Positions 1-8,494 are shown, numbered from the stretch's first letter. The stretch is 64,000 nucleotides of DNA from Promethearchaeota archaeon (GCA_011364925.1 RDOA01000003.1:1-64000); one strand, 5' to 3'. Made by a program: numbers and translations. Notes: a model not told the origin generated them from the sequence alone.

Positions 1-1010
1 GCTATTAGGTTTGATAAGTTATTCTGAACTCTTTCTCTATTCAAATAGTGTTCTTCACACAATAATGTGTAAAGTTTTTGCTCAGAGGGAATATTCCAAG
101 AGATATTTTCATACTGAGATAATACATCAGGGAGTAAAAATATCTTTCTTACTTTCATCATAATTTCGTGGGTGAGAGAGGAAAAATCGTAGTTGGCTTT
201 CTCGTTATTGATAGTATTTTCTAAGTTCCTATACTTTTTTATGAACTTGAGCGCATGTTTCGGTCCTATGTTTGCGACTCCTGGAAAATAATCGTTCCCA
301 ATAAGAATCGCCATGTCGACTAATTGAAATTGATCGATTTCTAAACGCTTTAAATTTTCTTTTAGGTTAATCGAGAAGGGAATCACCTTCTCGTACCTCC
401 ATTTACCCTGAACCTTTCTTCTTAGCGACTTTGAAAGGTTTTGAACCATTCTAGGACATCCAAACAATAGTGAGTCAAAATCCTGCGAATTTGAATAGTG
501 AGCGATCTTATCTTTAACAAGTTGGGCGCATTGAGATTCAGCTGAGGCGGGAGAGTTCAAATATGGAACTCCCAACGCACCTAATAGCAGTTTGGATTCT
601 TGGATTAGGTTTGGCCATAGATATTCTTTTGACATCGCAATTTGACGCACGAGTTGTTTATCACCCGATTTGTAAGCTGATTCGTACAACTTCTGCGTGA
701 AGCGAAAATCGTTCAACCTATCCTTTGTTTTTATCTTTTTTAGCTCTGAATCGAGCCCGTCAAAACAAAAAATCGGGAATATCTTTTTTGAGTAATAAAA
801 GTTAATCCGATACAGTATCCCATAAAGATGGGAGATAGGACGCTGAGTGCGATCAAGAATTAAGTCCGCGTACGACTCATCAGGGTTCTTTCGTGCGAAG
901 TTAAACAGTCCCATGATTATATTGGGAGCGTCAACCGCAATAACTTTCCCCGCTAACTTGGCGATCTCAACTTTATTTCTTATAATGATATCTTGTAGCT
1001 TAACTCCCAT
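1..1010 (-). CDS. fen: Flap endonuclease 1-like nuclease (FEN1/XPG family), C-terminus cut by window edge
   Basis: Not in the ORF track because its stop lies outside the window; I translated it by hand. It begins MGVKLQDII, matching the archaeal FEN1 start, so I prefer the ATG at 1010 over the in-frame ATG at 1016. Visible landmarks are the N-domain Asp (AVDAPN), FDG, the I-domain block SQDFDSLLFG and the helix-hairpin motif GNDYFPG. About 336 residues are present, nearly full length; any C-terminal PCNA-binding motif is beyond the edge. FEN1 removes 5' flaps during Okazaki fragment maturation and repair. Odd: the APSEGEAQ-type motif reads SPASAESQ, so the first of the two metal-binding glutamates is Ser. 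It may be a specialised or weakened paralog. Family call is firm; activity is uncertain. Confidence 0.85.
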   Translation of the reverse strand, partial: MGVKLQDIIIRNKVEIAKLAGKVIAVDAPNIIMGLFNFARKNPDESYADLILDRTQRPISHLYGILYRINFYYSKKIFPIFCFDGLDSELKKIKTKDRLNDFRFTQKLYESAYKSGDKQLVRQIAMSKEYLWPNLIQESKLLLGALGVPYLNSPASAESQCAQLVKDKIAHYSNSQDFDSLLFGCPRMVQNLSKSLRRKVQGKWRYEKVIPFSINLKENLKRLEIDQFQLVDMAILIGNDYFPGVANIGPKHALKFIKKYRNLENTINNEKANYDFSSLTHEIMMKVRKIFLLPDVLSQYENISWNIPSEQKLYTLLCEEHYLNRERVQNNLSNLI

Positions 1011-1030
1011 AATCATAGGATACATGAGTG

Positions 1031-1043
1031 ATATTTAAATAAA
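1031..1043 (-). promoter_or_regulatory. TATA-like box of the FEN1-like gene
   Basis: On the minus strand this reads TTTATTTAAATAT, centred about 27 bp upstream of the ATG at 1010. That is the archaeal TATA distance for a leaderless or very short leader transcript. Confidence 0.5.
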
Positions 1044-1108
1044 AAATAAAGTATGTTGGAATTTTCCTTTATAAGGAGTCAATTAGTGTTGAGTATTAGT
1101 GATTTTAT

Positions 1109-1471
1109 ATGACTAAAAACCAATCAGTTTACATTTTAGAAAAGAAAAGAAAACCGAACAAATTTCTTTTAGTATTTATCAGTATTTTAGGTTTCGTAGC
1201 AATTTATGTGCCATTCTTCGGCTCAAACTTGCGATACATGACCGGTACCGCTTTCAAACTTATCTTCAACTATTTCGGAACCTTTTGTTTGATTGTAGGG
1301 GGTGCGTTCTTAGCAATTTGTGTTCTGAAAGTCATTGGTGGGAAAGTTGATATAGAAGGATTTGTAGTAAGCGTTCTCCTCTTGTGGATTGGTTCTTTTC
1401 TAACTGGAATTCCATTTGAAATCATGGGATTTGTATTCGGAGGGACCCAACCGCCTCAAGGATACCACTAA
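1109..1471 (+). CDS. Small membrane protein, three predicted helices
   Basis: A 120-residue protein of unknown function. A basic cytosolic N-terminus (KKRKPNK, residues 12-18) is followed by about three hydrophobic segments at roughly 19-35, 50-73 and 83-107, and the tail is short. By the positive-inside rule the N-terminus should be cytosolic. A TATA-like TTTATAAGG lies near 1069-1077, about 35 bp before the ATG. It is transcribed alone and convergently with the next gene. I see no catalytic or binding motif and do not recognise a family. Confidence 0.7.
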   Translation: MTKNQSVYILEKKRKPNKFLLVFISILGFVAIYVPFFGSNLRYMTGTAFKLIFNYFGTFCLIVGGAFLAICVLKVIGGKVDIEGFVVSVLLLWIGSFLTGIPFEIMGFVFGGTQPPQGYH

Positions 1472-1510
1472 TTTTTATTTAAAATCCCAAAAAAATTAGG
1501 TTATTATTTT

Positions 1511-1735
1511 CTACCTGAAAATTCTGAAGTATTTGAGTCCAGTGCTGAAGCCACAAACAACTAATAGAGCGAGAGAAACTAATGTCAATCCCATCATTTT
1601 GTAGCGTCGCCGGCTACTTCCCCACAATACAAAAATCAGCCCAATAATGAACCCTAATAATCCCACTAAAGAACCGAGGGCAATGAGAAACTCAACTCCC
1701 TCTAAAACAGCCTCGAAGTAATCAAACATTACCAT
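1511..1735 (-). CDS. Small membrane protein, two helices
   Basis: A 74-residue protein with two hydrophobic segments (roughly 14-38 and 48-66) separated by a short basic loop containing SSRRRYK. The first segment is rich in Gly and Leu. Small proteins of this composition are common in archaea, but I cannot assign a function. A TATA-like box sits at the right distance upstream, which supports it as a real gene and supports the chosen ATG at 1735. Confidence 0.65.
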   Translation of the reverse strand: MVMFDYFEAVLEGVEFLIALGSLVGLLGFIIGLIFVLWGSSRRRYKMMGLTLVSLALLVVCGFSTGLKYFRIFR

Positions 1736-1757
1736 AATGATTATCGTATACTCTAAG

Positions 1758-1771
1758 TTTATTTAAATAAA
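1758..1771 (-). promoter_or_regulatory. TATA-like box for the 74-aa membrane protein
   Basis: The palindromic TTTATTTAAATAA core is centred about 29 bp upstream of the ATG at 1735 on the minus strand. Confidence 0.45.
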
Positions 1772-1792
1772 AAATTGTGGAAGAAGTAGAAA

Positions 1793-1814
1793 GGTTAGAA
1801 AATGCTTTCTAACC
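1793..1814 (+). repeat. Perfect 9-bp inverted repeat (hairpin)
   Basis: GGTTAGAAA is followed by the 4-nt loop ATGC and then TTTCTAACC. It lies in the intergenic stretch between a minus-strand promoter and the next plus-strand gene. It has no following T-run, so it is not a typical terminator. It could be a regulator site or a structured leader. Confidence 0.5.
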
Positions 1815-1970
1815 AATCTAAGAAATAGCTAAGGCGTTTTTTCAAAGAATTGCATGTCTAATGAAAAATCTCTGGCTTTAAAACAAAATCACTTCGCGAA
1901 ATTTCTGATTTTTTTTCCTTTAAAAGGGTAAAATTTGTGGTATCTTTAACTTAACTACAAGGCGTTTTTT

Positions 1971-2288
1971 ATGAAGAAAGTTGAAGAAATAGGCACCTGT
2001 CCCGACTGCTCGTGCTCTCTGACCATCTATAAGACAAGCAATTATAAAAGATTCGTGAAATGCGATATTTGCAATGTTTCATATCCGCTCCCTAAGAGCG
2101 GCAAAATTAGCAATTCCGCGCTAGAATGTCCCAAAAATAAGCTCCCATTGCTTATTGTTGAAAAACCTAATCAAATAGCTTATTTTTGGGTAGATCAACC
2201 GTGTTTCAGTTGTATAGATTACGATAGGTGCCCAATTGTAAAAGATTTGATTTCCGAATTCAAAGAATTGCAGGTGTATGGCTATTAA
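1971..2288 (+). CDS. Zinc-ribbon protein
   Basis: A 105-residue protein with a clear pair of CxxC knuckles: CPDCSC near residues 9-14 and CDIC near 31-34. A further CFSC/CP group near 78-87 could form a second metal site. The layout resembles the C-terminal zinc ribbons of type IA topoisomerases, but there is no catalytic domain. It probably binds nucleic acid or protein; that is inference. The stop overlaps the next gene's ATG by 11 bases, so the two are co-translated. Confidence 0.65.
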   Translation: MKKVEEIGTCPDCSCSLTIYKTSNYKRFVKCDICNVSYPLPKSGKISNSALECPKNKLPLLIVEKPNQIAYFWVDQPCFSCIDYDRCPIVKDLISEFKELQVYGY

Positions 2289-3321
2289 AACATGTCAAAA
2301 AGCGTTAATTGTAACTTGCCTAATGATCTCTGGTATAACCGTAGGGATATTATTAAGCAACTCATACTTTCAAGAGGATACAATTCTGATGCCTAATATT
2401 CATCCAATCAAAACACCTAGGACAAGTTCTGAAGAAGTGCTCGTGGATAAAGTTTTTACATTTCTCGCACCTAACGATGTTAAACAGTTTGATAATCTCG
2501 ACCTTCTGGAAGATCTCAACTATTTCGTTTTATTAGAGATTGTAACGCCCCATAATTGTCAGATTAACATATCGGTCATCGATCCGGATTTCGATGTTTA
2601 CCAGATTTTTCGCACCGAGGTTAACATATCTCAAGGGGATCAGTGGTTCGAAGTCTCGTTTGGAACGGCGATCGCGGGAAATTACACTTTTATTTTTTCA
2701 GTGATTGCTGCGTTAAACCTGAATCTGTATATTAAGATTCACTTCGATAGGGACGATAAATGTTTGTACGATATCATCGCTCCCGAATATCTCAACAATT
2801 TGGAGCTTTACCGTGTAAATAAATTTTCCGATGGAACCTTTTTCGAACACAATATCATGCTCAAAACGGATGTATCGTACAAATTTTACCTTGGACGAGT
2901 TTCAGCAATAGGAGGAAATCCGGTGGAAAAAGAAGTGGAAGTTGATTACAATTTAATTGACCCTCAAGATATTGAATTTATTATCTACCAAAACCGAACG
3001 TTAGAAACTGTTGGATCCATCCTCCAGTTCAATTTCGGGACAGCAATTGAAGGAATTTACACTGTTGAAATTAAAATTTTTTGCCAAGTTGATGTGGTAA
3101 ATGTGGCTTACGCAATTGCGGAAGATCATGCAATTAGTACCGGAGTAAATGGTACCACACCTGATCCTGTACCGAGCAATGGAACTAATAGCGGCGTTTT
3201 TTACATGCCAATGGAATGGACGATTGGTTTTGGAGTATTCGCTGGAGGAATCTTAGGATTATTAGTTGTTATTGGCAGCGTTCGCAGGAAAAGAAACTCG
3301 GTAAGCCTAAGAAGCAACTAA
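2278..3321 (+). CDS. Membrane-anchored extracellular protein
   Basis: A 347-residue protein with an N-terminal hydrophobic signal or anchor (about residues 8-27), a long beta-rich ectodomain with several N-x-S/T sequons, and a C-terminal membrane helix (about 312-335, TIGFGVFAGGILGLLVV) followed by the basic stop-transfer RRKRN. The ectodomain seems to contain two similar halves, since FGTAIAGNYTF and FGTAIEGIYTV recur about 150 residues apart. This points to a duplicated beta-sandwich domain. It lies in an operon with the zinc-ribbon gene upstream and ends at a strong T-run. Function unknown; a surface role is inferred from topology. Confidence 0.7.
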   Translation: MAIKTCQKALIVTCLMISGITVGILLSNSYFQEDTILMPNIHPIKTPRTSSEEVLVDKVFTFLAPNDVKQFDNLDLLEDLNYFVLLEIVTPHNCQINISVIDPDFDVYQIFRTEVNISQGDQWFEVSFGTAIAGNYTFIFSVIAALNLNLYIKIHFDRDDKCLYDIIAPEYLNNLELYRVNKFSDGTFFEHNIMLKTDVSYKFYLGRVSAIGGNPVEKEVEVDYNLIDPQDIEFIIYQNRTLETVGSILQFNFGTAIEGIYTVEIKIFCQVDVVNVAYAIAEDHAISTGVNGTTPDPVPSNGTNSGVFYMPMEWTIGFGVFAGGILGLLVVIGSVRRKRNSVSLRSN

Positions 3322-3324
3322 AAA

Positions 3325-3337
3325 TTTTTTTTTTTTT
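3325..3337 (+). terminator. T-run terminator
   Basis: Thirteen consecutive T bases start four bases after the TAA of the 347-aa surface-protein gene, followed by further T-rich sequence. Oligo-T on the coding strand is the usual archaeal termination signal. Confidence 0.6.
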
Positions 3338-3453
3338 CGATTTTTCGACAAATTTTCGACACATTTCGAATTCATTCATTACCTCAAAGATTTAAAATTC
3401 TCTAATTCAAAATACTCTATCGATTTAATTGAAAGCAATATAATTTTATACTT

Positions 3454-3627
3454 ATGGAACAACCCGACTCGTTTTACGACTGGGAGCAAAATTTTAAGAA
3501 AAAAGCAAAAGTTAAGAAACCTGAACCTAGAGAAGCTCGAATTCTTAACTCAATCGATCTTCCGCACAATTTTTTCAAGCGCTATCTAGAGCTATGGAAG
3601 TCTGAAAACATGAAAAACGAAAGATAA
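3454..3627 (+). CDS. Small charged protein (57 aa), below ORF-track cutoff
   Basis: Translated by hand: it starts MEQPDSFYDW and ends SENMKNER. It is strongly charged, with a central Lys-rich stretch (KKKAKVKK), and predicted mostly helical. The composition looks coding rather than random and no overlapping reading frame competes. It stands alone between two surface-protein genes. I do not recognise it; a small nucleic-acid-binding or ribosome-associated protein is possible but unsupported. Confidence 0.45.
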   Translation: MEQPDSFYDWEQNFKKKAKVKKPEPREARILNSIDLPHNFFKRYLELWKSENMKNER

Positions 3628-3840
3628 TTATAATATTAGAAAAAAAAATTTCTTAAACATGCATTAAATTCCTACTTTCATTTTAACTATAATATAAACC
3701 AAATCCTTTTGTAGAAGATTAAATGTAATATAAACTAAATAAATAAAAATTGAAAGTATATCACTTTTTCATTCTACAATAAAAAATTATATTTTCGTGC
3801 TTTCTCATAAGAAGATTTTTAATTTTGGTGAACGGTAAAG

Positions 3841-5481
3841 ATGGAAAATCGTAGATTTTCAAAGAAGAGGATAATAGTTTTAACTCTTGTGATTATTCCT
3901 TCAGTTACAACGATTGTTATTCTATCGGTGCTTTATACTTCTAATATTTCTCCTGAAAGCGAGGTTTTATTCGTTGAAGGCCCTCTTACAGAAAATACAA
4001 CTTGGTCTGGACTTGTTCATGTAGAAAATTCGGTTGTCGTTCCTGAAAACATCTCTTTAACCATACTTCCTGGAACATGGGTCGAGTTTAGGCACTATCG
4101 GGGGTATAAAGAAGATACTTCTGTAGGCTTATTCATTGCAGGAGGAACTGTAATCGCAATTGGAAGCCCAGATCAACAAATCTGGTTTACTTCCGATGCA
4201 GATTCGCCGATTAATGGTGATTGGGCGGGAATAAGTTGCATCGGTACTAACAACAGCGTGTTCAAATATGTTATAATTGAATTTGGAACAATAGGGCTTG
4301 AGCAACTTGATTCCAGCGTTATCATTTCAAATTCAATAGTGCGATGGGTAAATACGGAGGGTCTATACGCAGAACGATCTCGACCGATAATTGAATATAA
4401 TCTCATATATGGAAACGCTTACCATGAAATTGCTTTAGAACAATTTAATTACGATGTTCAGATTAGATATAATATTTTTAAAGGCGGTCACTTCGGAATT
4501 CACGCAGAAGCAACAAATGTCAACATCGAGGGTAATTATTTCGTCAATTACACGCGTGGAGCTATAACTGGAGGCCAATTTTCTAATTTAACTATAATTG
4601 GGAACAAATTTGAGAACATTTCAGCCATTCCAATTTTACTAGACCACACGACAACCAATATAACCTTAAATAATGATTTTGGATTTGATACCATTCCAAT
4701 TCCAAACCTTGATTTTCCTGATCGTAAACGTATTGAACTCGGTTATATTCCGGGTGATCCACAAGATCAATATTTATATATTTATCCAGTAATTGATGAA
4801 ACGCGCAGGGTTGTGAAAAGGCTAGAAAACGAAATTACCATAGGATCTGCACTAACTTTCTTAAATGGTAGTATATGGCGCTTTAATCTTGCTTCTTACT
4901 CGAAGGGAATCCACCAGGATTTTATCAAAATTGATCCTGCTACAGGAAATAACACAAAATTCTATTCAAACAACTACATTGTCAATCCTCGAGGATTAAC
5001 GAGCGATGGACAATATTTTTGGGTAAATGATTTTACGCTCAGAAAGATCTTTAAATTTAAAATCAATTCGAGCAACTCGCTTGAAATAATTGACTCATTT
5101 AGCGTTCCTAATTCAACTAAAGGAGGCTTATCAAGCCTAGTTTGCGATGGATCGTTTTTATACGCGGTAGGTCATGATGGATCATTAGTTTACAAAATGA
5201 ATTTTACGGGAAATCTAATTTCTCAAATTTCGTATCAAGGTGCACCACTCTGGGGTTCTTTAACTTGGACAGGATCGCACTTTTGGGGATACTCTGGGAT
5301 TTTTTTAACAAAATGGTTTCCTAATTGGACTTTAGCTGGTAAGATATATCCTCCAGCATGGGGCACGGATGCATTAGCTTGGGATGGGACATATTTGTGG
5401 TCCATACAAAAAACATGTGAGCTATGGGCTGATGGAAAGATATTCCAAATAGAAATTATTGATGATCACACACTTTCCTGA
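3841..5481 (+). CDS. Membrane-anchored parallel beta-helix protein with C-terminal repeat domain
   Basis: A 546-residue protein with a basic N-terminus and a membrane helix at about 10-30, then an extracellular part. Residues of about 50-280 contain the short, evenly spaced Ile/Val/Asn strand repeats of right-handed parallel beta-helix (NosD/pectate-lyase-like) proteins, such as NSIVRW, YNLIYGN, YNIFKGG and GNYFVNY. The region from about 320 to 540 has W/G-rich repeats (DGQYFWVND, DGSFLYAVG, TGSHFWGYS, DGTYLWSIQ) typical of a beta-propeller-like fold. No catalytic residues can be assigned. Likely role is carbohydrate or surface-layer binding, inferred from fold and location. Long AT-rich intergenic sequence precedes it. 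Confidence 0.7.
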   Translation: MENRRFSKKRIIVLTLVIIPSVTTIVILSVLYTSNISPESEVLFVEGPLTENTTWSGLVHVENSVVVPENISLTILPGTWVEFRHYRGYKEDTSVGLFIAGGTVIAIGSPDQQIWFTSDADSPINGDWAGISCIGTNNSVFKYVIIEFGTIGLEQLDSSVIISNSIVRWVNTEGLYAERSRPIIEYNLIYGNAYHEIALEQFNYDVQIRYNIFKGGHFGIHAEATNVNIEGNYFVNYTRGAITGGQFSNLTIIGNKFENISAIPILLDHTTTNITLNNDFGFDTIPIPNLDFPDRKRIELGYIPGDPQDQYLYIYPVIDETRRVVKRLENEITIGSALTFLNGSIWRFNLASYSKGIHQDFIKIDPATGNNTKFYSNNYIVNPRGLTSDGQYFWVNDFTLRKIFKFKINSSNSLEIIDSFSVPNSTKGGLSSLVCDGSFLYAVGHDGSLVYKMNFTGNLISQISYQGAPLWGSLTWTGSHFWGYSGIFLTKWFPNWTLAGKIYPPAWGTDALAWDGTYLWSIQKTCELWADGKIFQIEIIDDHTLS

Positions 5482-5687
5482 TTTCACTTACTTAAAGTAA
5501 TCTAATACTAGTCAAATTGTTTGCAGAATTCTTTTTTAATTCAAATCCAAAATTCATCTAACTAGTTCTTGCATTAAAATTACCGGTAAAAATGGATAAT
5601 TGTTGGTGAAATTCGTTAAAATCTTTAAAAATCACAAGCCACACTAGAATTACAAGGCGAAATTCATAAGAATAAGAGGGAAAAATA

Positions 5688-5813
5688 ATGAGAGATGAAA
5701 CAGCTTTTTCACTGGTTTGCTACCTTGTTATAGCCATAATTGTGGGAATATTCCTCTTGGCCGGAGGATGGAAATTTGCACTCATGCTGTTCGTTGCGGC
5801 AGTCCACGGGTAA
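5688..5813 (+). CDS. Very small membrane protein (41 aa)
   Basis: Translated by hand from ATG 5688 to TAA 5811: MRDETAFSLVCYL and then a single long hydrophobic helix ending VAAVHG. A purine-rich GAGGGAAAAAT precedes the ATG, giving a reasonable ribosome binding site. Its one helix makes it a single-span micro-protein. Function unknown. Confidence is limited by its size, although the strong start signal argues for translation. Confidence 0.45.
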   Translation: MRDETAFSLVCYLVIAIIVGIFLLAGGWKFALMLFVAAVHG

Positions 5814-5901
5814 TCTATAAGATGATCTGAATGATAAGTATAAATAGAAGTTATACGAAATTATTTACACCACATAAGTATCAATGAAGGAATGAATAAG
5901 A

Positions 5902-6453
5902 ATGAGCGACCCAGATTTTACAAAATATAAGATTCAAGAAGAACTTCAAAAAGGACTGCCATCCAAAAGAAAAATTTTATCTCTTTTGCTTGATTTGCTT
6001 AAAAAAGATATATACCCGTCTCTATCTGACTCCGAATTTTACGAAATTGTCGGATATACATATCAATTAAATCTCGATTACAAATTAAATCTTGACATGC
6101 TATTTTATCCTATCTACAATCAATTGCAGAAAAGGATCAAGAAACTGTACGGTGACGATAAAAGAGTCGAAATGGAACAATACCTGATAGAAAACTTTAA
6201 TTTCTCTAATCGTGTAAAAAAGAATGTTAGTCAAACACAGAATTTGAAAGAAGCACGCTCCACATCTTCTAAAGTCATAAGGTTTGTTTCTTTTTTGTTA
6301 TTTCTAATAGCAGGTATACTTGTACTTATCGTGGGAATCACTATATACTTCAGCTCCCCTTCAGTCTCCTTTTTTAAAAGAGGCTTCGTAATTGTAGTTA
6401 TTGCAGTTGGTGTGAGTTTAATTATAGTTAGTATATTTTTTGTATCCAGATAA
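5902..6453 (+). CDS. Helical protein with C-terminal membrane hairpin
   Basis: A 183-residue protein. Residues 1-125 are soluble, helical and charged, and residues of about 127-150 and 158-180 form two membrane helices separated by a short loop. This makes it a tail-anchored protein with a large cytosolic head. The start ATG is preceded by GAAGGAATGAATAAG, giving a plausible ribosome binding site. I do not recognise the head domain. It converges on the radA gene. Confidence 0.6.
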   Translation: MSDPDFTKYKIQEELQKGLPSKRKILSLLLDLLKKDIYPSLSDSEFYEIVGYTYQLNLDYKLNLDMLFYPIYNQLQKRIKKLYGDDKRVEMEQYLIENFNFSNRVKKNVSQTQNLKEARSTSSKVIRFVSFLLFLIAGILVLIVGITIYFSSPSVSFFKRGFVIVVIAVGVSLIIVSIFFVSR

Positions 6454-6526
6454 AGGTTTTGTATTATTTTAGGATTAACTCCTTCTTTTTAAGAAATATT
6501 CCAAAAAGAATAAGAAAAAAAAATTT

Positions 6527-7672
6527 TTAGACGTTTAATAAGATTTTTGCATCTGCTTGCCACTCGACCACTTTTTTAGATGATACTCCGCTAAGAACAG
6601 AGGCAATTGCTTCAGGATCAGAATCAATCAAGTCTTCAACTGTATTTATCCCATTTTTTGCTAGATTTTTCGCAGTACCATCTCCGATTCCTCTCACTTC
6701 GACCAACGAATGTTCTCCATTAACTTTTTCTGATATTTGGTTTTCTTCAATATCATCCTCTTCCTCGAATAAAGTTTCGACTTCGAAATCCAATCCTGGA
6801 CCTTCCGAGACATCTCCTTTCTCAGTATCAGCAATTCCAACGCTTGTAATGTAAAACTCCGCTTCTTCAGGAGGTAAATCAGGAGCGTCTACGATTATCG
6901 CTCTACGCTTTAACGAATTGTTTGAGGAGAATCCCTTTGTTTTAAACATCACCCGGAAGTGACAACCATGCGCAACTATGTTTCCTCCAATAGCGTCATC
7001 GGCAGAGAACATGCCCATCATCTTAGTCGACACTTGATTGGTTAGCAGAATAGCACAATTATAGGTTTCGGCAACTCGCGATAATCCGTGAATCATGTTG
7101 TTGAGAACGCTCTGTCTACGAGCTAATAACCCGATGCCTACAAATTCTGCCCGTAAAAGCGCCATTAAACTGTCCACTACGATTAAACGCACATTCCGCG
7201 TCTTACATAGCGTTTCAGCCTTCTGGATCATTTGCATTTGGTGGTCGGACGAATAAATCCTGGCGTGGAATATTTGCGATAGCACCTTCTTAGGATCAAG
7301 TCCAAACCTTTTAGCAATTCTTTTTATTTTTTCTTTGGAAAAAGTATTTTCCGTATCTATATAAGCTACAGCTGCGCCCAAACCACCTTTCTTCTTAGGT
7401 AATTGGATCGTCACCGCGATCGTGTGAGCTAAATTCGTTTTCCCGCTTTTAAACGGACCATATACCTCGGTGAGCTTTCCTGTTTGAAATCCACCGCCCA
7501 ATATTCGATTTAGCTCAGAGGACCCGGTCGTAATGTATTCCGTGTTCTCGTCAATATCACCCGCTGCGATAAAGTCGGTCATACCTAAAGCGTTTCGCGC
7601 GTTCCAGATTAATTTCTTCGCCGTTTTATCTCCTAAACCTTCGATTTCAGAGATTATATTGTGCGGAGACAT
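6527..7672 (-). CDS. radA: RadA-family recombinase with an extra C-terminal HhH domain
   Basis: RadA coats single-stranded DNA and drives ATP-dependent strand exchange in homologous recombination. Visible here: a partial N-terminal helix-hairpin-helix domain (IEGLGDKTAKKL), Walker A GPFKSGKT at about residues 72-79, Walker B LIVVDSLMAL, and the L2-type region following LLTNQVSTK with the GGNIVAHG block. The ATPase core ends near residue 290. An acidic linker (FEEEDDIEE) then leads to an unusual second HhH at about 320-381 (VRGIGDGTAKNLAKNGI). The track's ATG lies inside the conserved N-terminal HhH; the rest of that domain is encoded upstream without a standard start (see 7673-7775). The TATA-like CTTTATAAG is near 7821-7830. 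Confidence 0.85.
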   Translation of the reverse strand: MSPHNIISEIEGLGDKTAKKLIWNARNALGMTDFIAAGDIDENTEYITTGSSELNRILGGGFQTGKLTEVYGPFKSGKTNLAHTIAVTIQLPKKKGGLGAAVAYIDTENTFSKEKIKRIAKRFGLDPKKVLSQIFHARIYSSDHQMQMIQKAETLCKTRNVRLIVVDSLMALLRAEFVGIGLLARRQSVLNNMIHGLSRVAETYNCAILLTNQVSTKMMGMFSADDAIGGNIVAHGCHFRVMFKTKGFSSNNSLKRRAIIVDAPDLPPEEAEFYITSVGIADTEKGDVSEGPGLDFEVETLFEEEDDIEENQISEKVNGEHSLVEVRGIGDGTAKNLAKNGINTVEDLIDSDPEAIASVLSGVSSKKVVEWQADAKILLNV

Positions 7673-7775
7673 CGCAAGGGCTTCTGCTGTGCTAATTCCA
7701 CTTTCTTGAAGGAGCTTAATCTGTCTTGCGTTGATCGATTTTACTTGGTCTAAATCTGAAATTTTTCGATATCAA
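7673..7775 (-). other. 5' extension of radA: rest of the N-terminal HhH, no standard start in frame
   Basis: In frame with radA, the bases upstream of the ATG encode SDLDQVKSINARQIKLLQES and continue GISTAEALA, the normal RadA N-terminal HhH sequence. The frame is closed by TGA at 7772-7774 with no ATG, GTG or TTG in between. Removing one A from the A5 run at 7762-7766 would join this frame to a TTG at 7775, but AGGAG abuts that TTG with no spacer. An ATT codon at 7762 is the other candidate. Either a one-base error or non-standard initiation is implied. Confidence 0.6.
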
Positions 7776-7898
7776 CTCCTAGTTACATAATTTGAGATTA
7801 TATCACCTTAAAATCATCTACTTATAAAGAAAAAAATTGAATCTGATCTTTTACATTTAGGAATTATAATCTAGAGGTTTAAAAACATTAATTCCATC

Positions 7899-8378
7899 TT
7901 ATTTGATCCATGTTGGTTCTGGTGCTTTAATCGCAATGACTTCTGCCTTTGCGCACTCAGTCTTACCCGAAAAAACTTTACATGCGATAATTGCCTTGCG
8001 ATCCTTCAATTCTATAACTTTTGCTCTCAAAACAACGGGTTTTTTGATAGATATCGGTTTCATATGTCTCATGTTTATGGATCCTCCAGCAAATGGAATA
8101 AATGGTTTTGATCCAAGTTCGCGACCCTCTGATTTATAGAGAGCAGCAATTGCAGTATTTACACAGTGGCAATCAATTAATGTAGAAACAATTCCGCCGC
8201 ATAAAACTCCTAAACCTGCTTCATAAATTTCTGATGGCGTCCAGGTGCAAATTGTTTCATCCCCATCCCAAAAACTCTTTATTTGCAAACCTAACTTATT
8301 ATTTCTTCCACATCCAAAACAATGACTATACTGTTCTGGCCATAGATCTTGAAAAGCTTGTTGAGACATAATTTTCAT
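7899..8378 (-). CDS. Hotdog-fold thioesterase (PaaI/4HBT superfamily)
   Basis: A 159-residue protein with the hotdog layout: CFGCGRNNKLGL near residues 20-31, a central helix with GVLCGGIVSTLIDCHC where PaaI-type enzymes carry the active-site helix, and strands such as INMRHMKPI and VVLRAKVIELKDRKAIIACKVF. Such enzymes hydrolyse acyl-CoA thioesters; the substrate cannot be read from sequence. Translation may start at the fourth residue (MSQQ). It is divergent from the flavodiiron gene and shares with it an intergenic region rich in inverted repeats. Confidence 0.8.
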   Translation of the reverse strand: MKIMSQQAFQDLWPEQYSHCFGCGRNNKLGLQIKSFWDGDETICTWTPSEIYEAGLGVLCGGIVSTLIDCHCVNTAIAALYKSEGRELGSKPFIPFAGGSINMRHMKPISIKKPVVLRAKVIELKDRKAIIACKVFSGKTECAKAEVIAIKAPEPTWIK

Positions 8379-8398
8379 ATTAAATATGGTTTTTTGAT

Positions 8399-8427
8399 TT
8401 AACCTATATTATTATTTATTAGGTTAA
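8399..8427 (+). repeat. Inverted repeat TTAACCTA...TAGGTTAA in a divergent promoter region
   Basis: Two perfect 8-bp arms are separated by 13 bp, between the thioesterase start and the flavodiiron gene. The spacing suits a dimeric regulator or a hairpin. It sits close to the thioesterase start and may be its operator. Confidence 0.4.
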
Positions 8428-8494
8428 TCATCATTTTAAGAATTCCTCACGAGTACTCATTTTAAATACAAAATGAATCTGAATGTGGAATAAT

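Noticed and set aside
847-1038. Plus-strand 63-aa ORF at the window start
   Set aside because: Lies fully within the N-terminal coding region of the FEN1-like gene on the other strand.
3690-3745. Repeated TAATATAAAC(C/T)AAAT in the gap before the beta-helix gene
   Set aside because: Only two short AT-rich copies; expected often by chance at this base composition.
4173-4406. Minus-strand 77-aa ORF inside the beta-helix gene
   Set aside because: Shadow frame opposite a clear 546-aa coding sequence.
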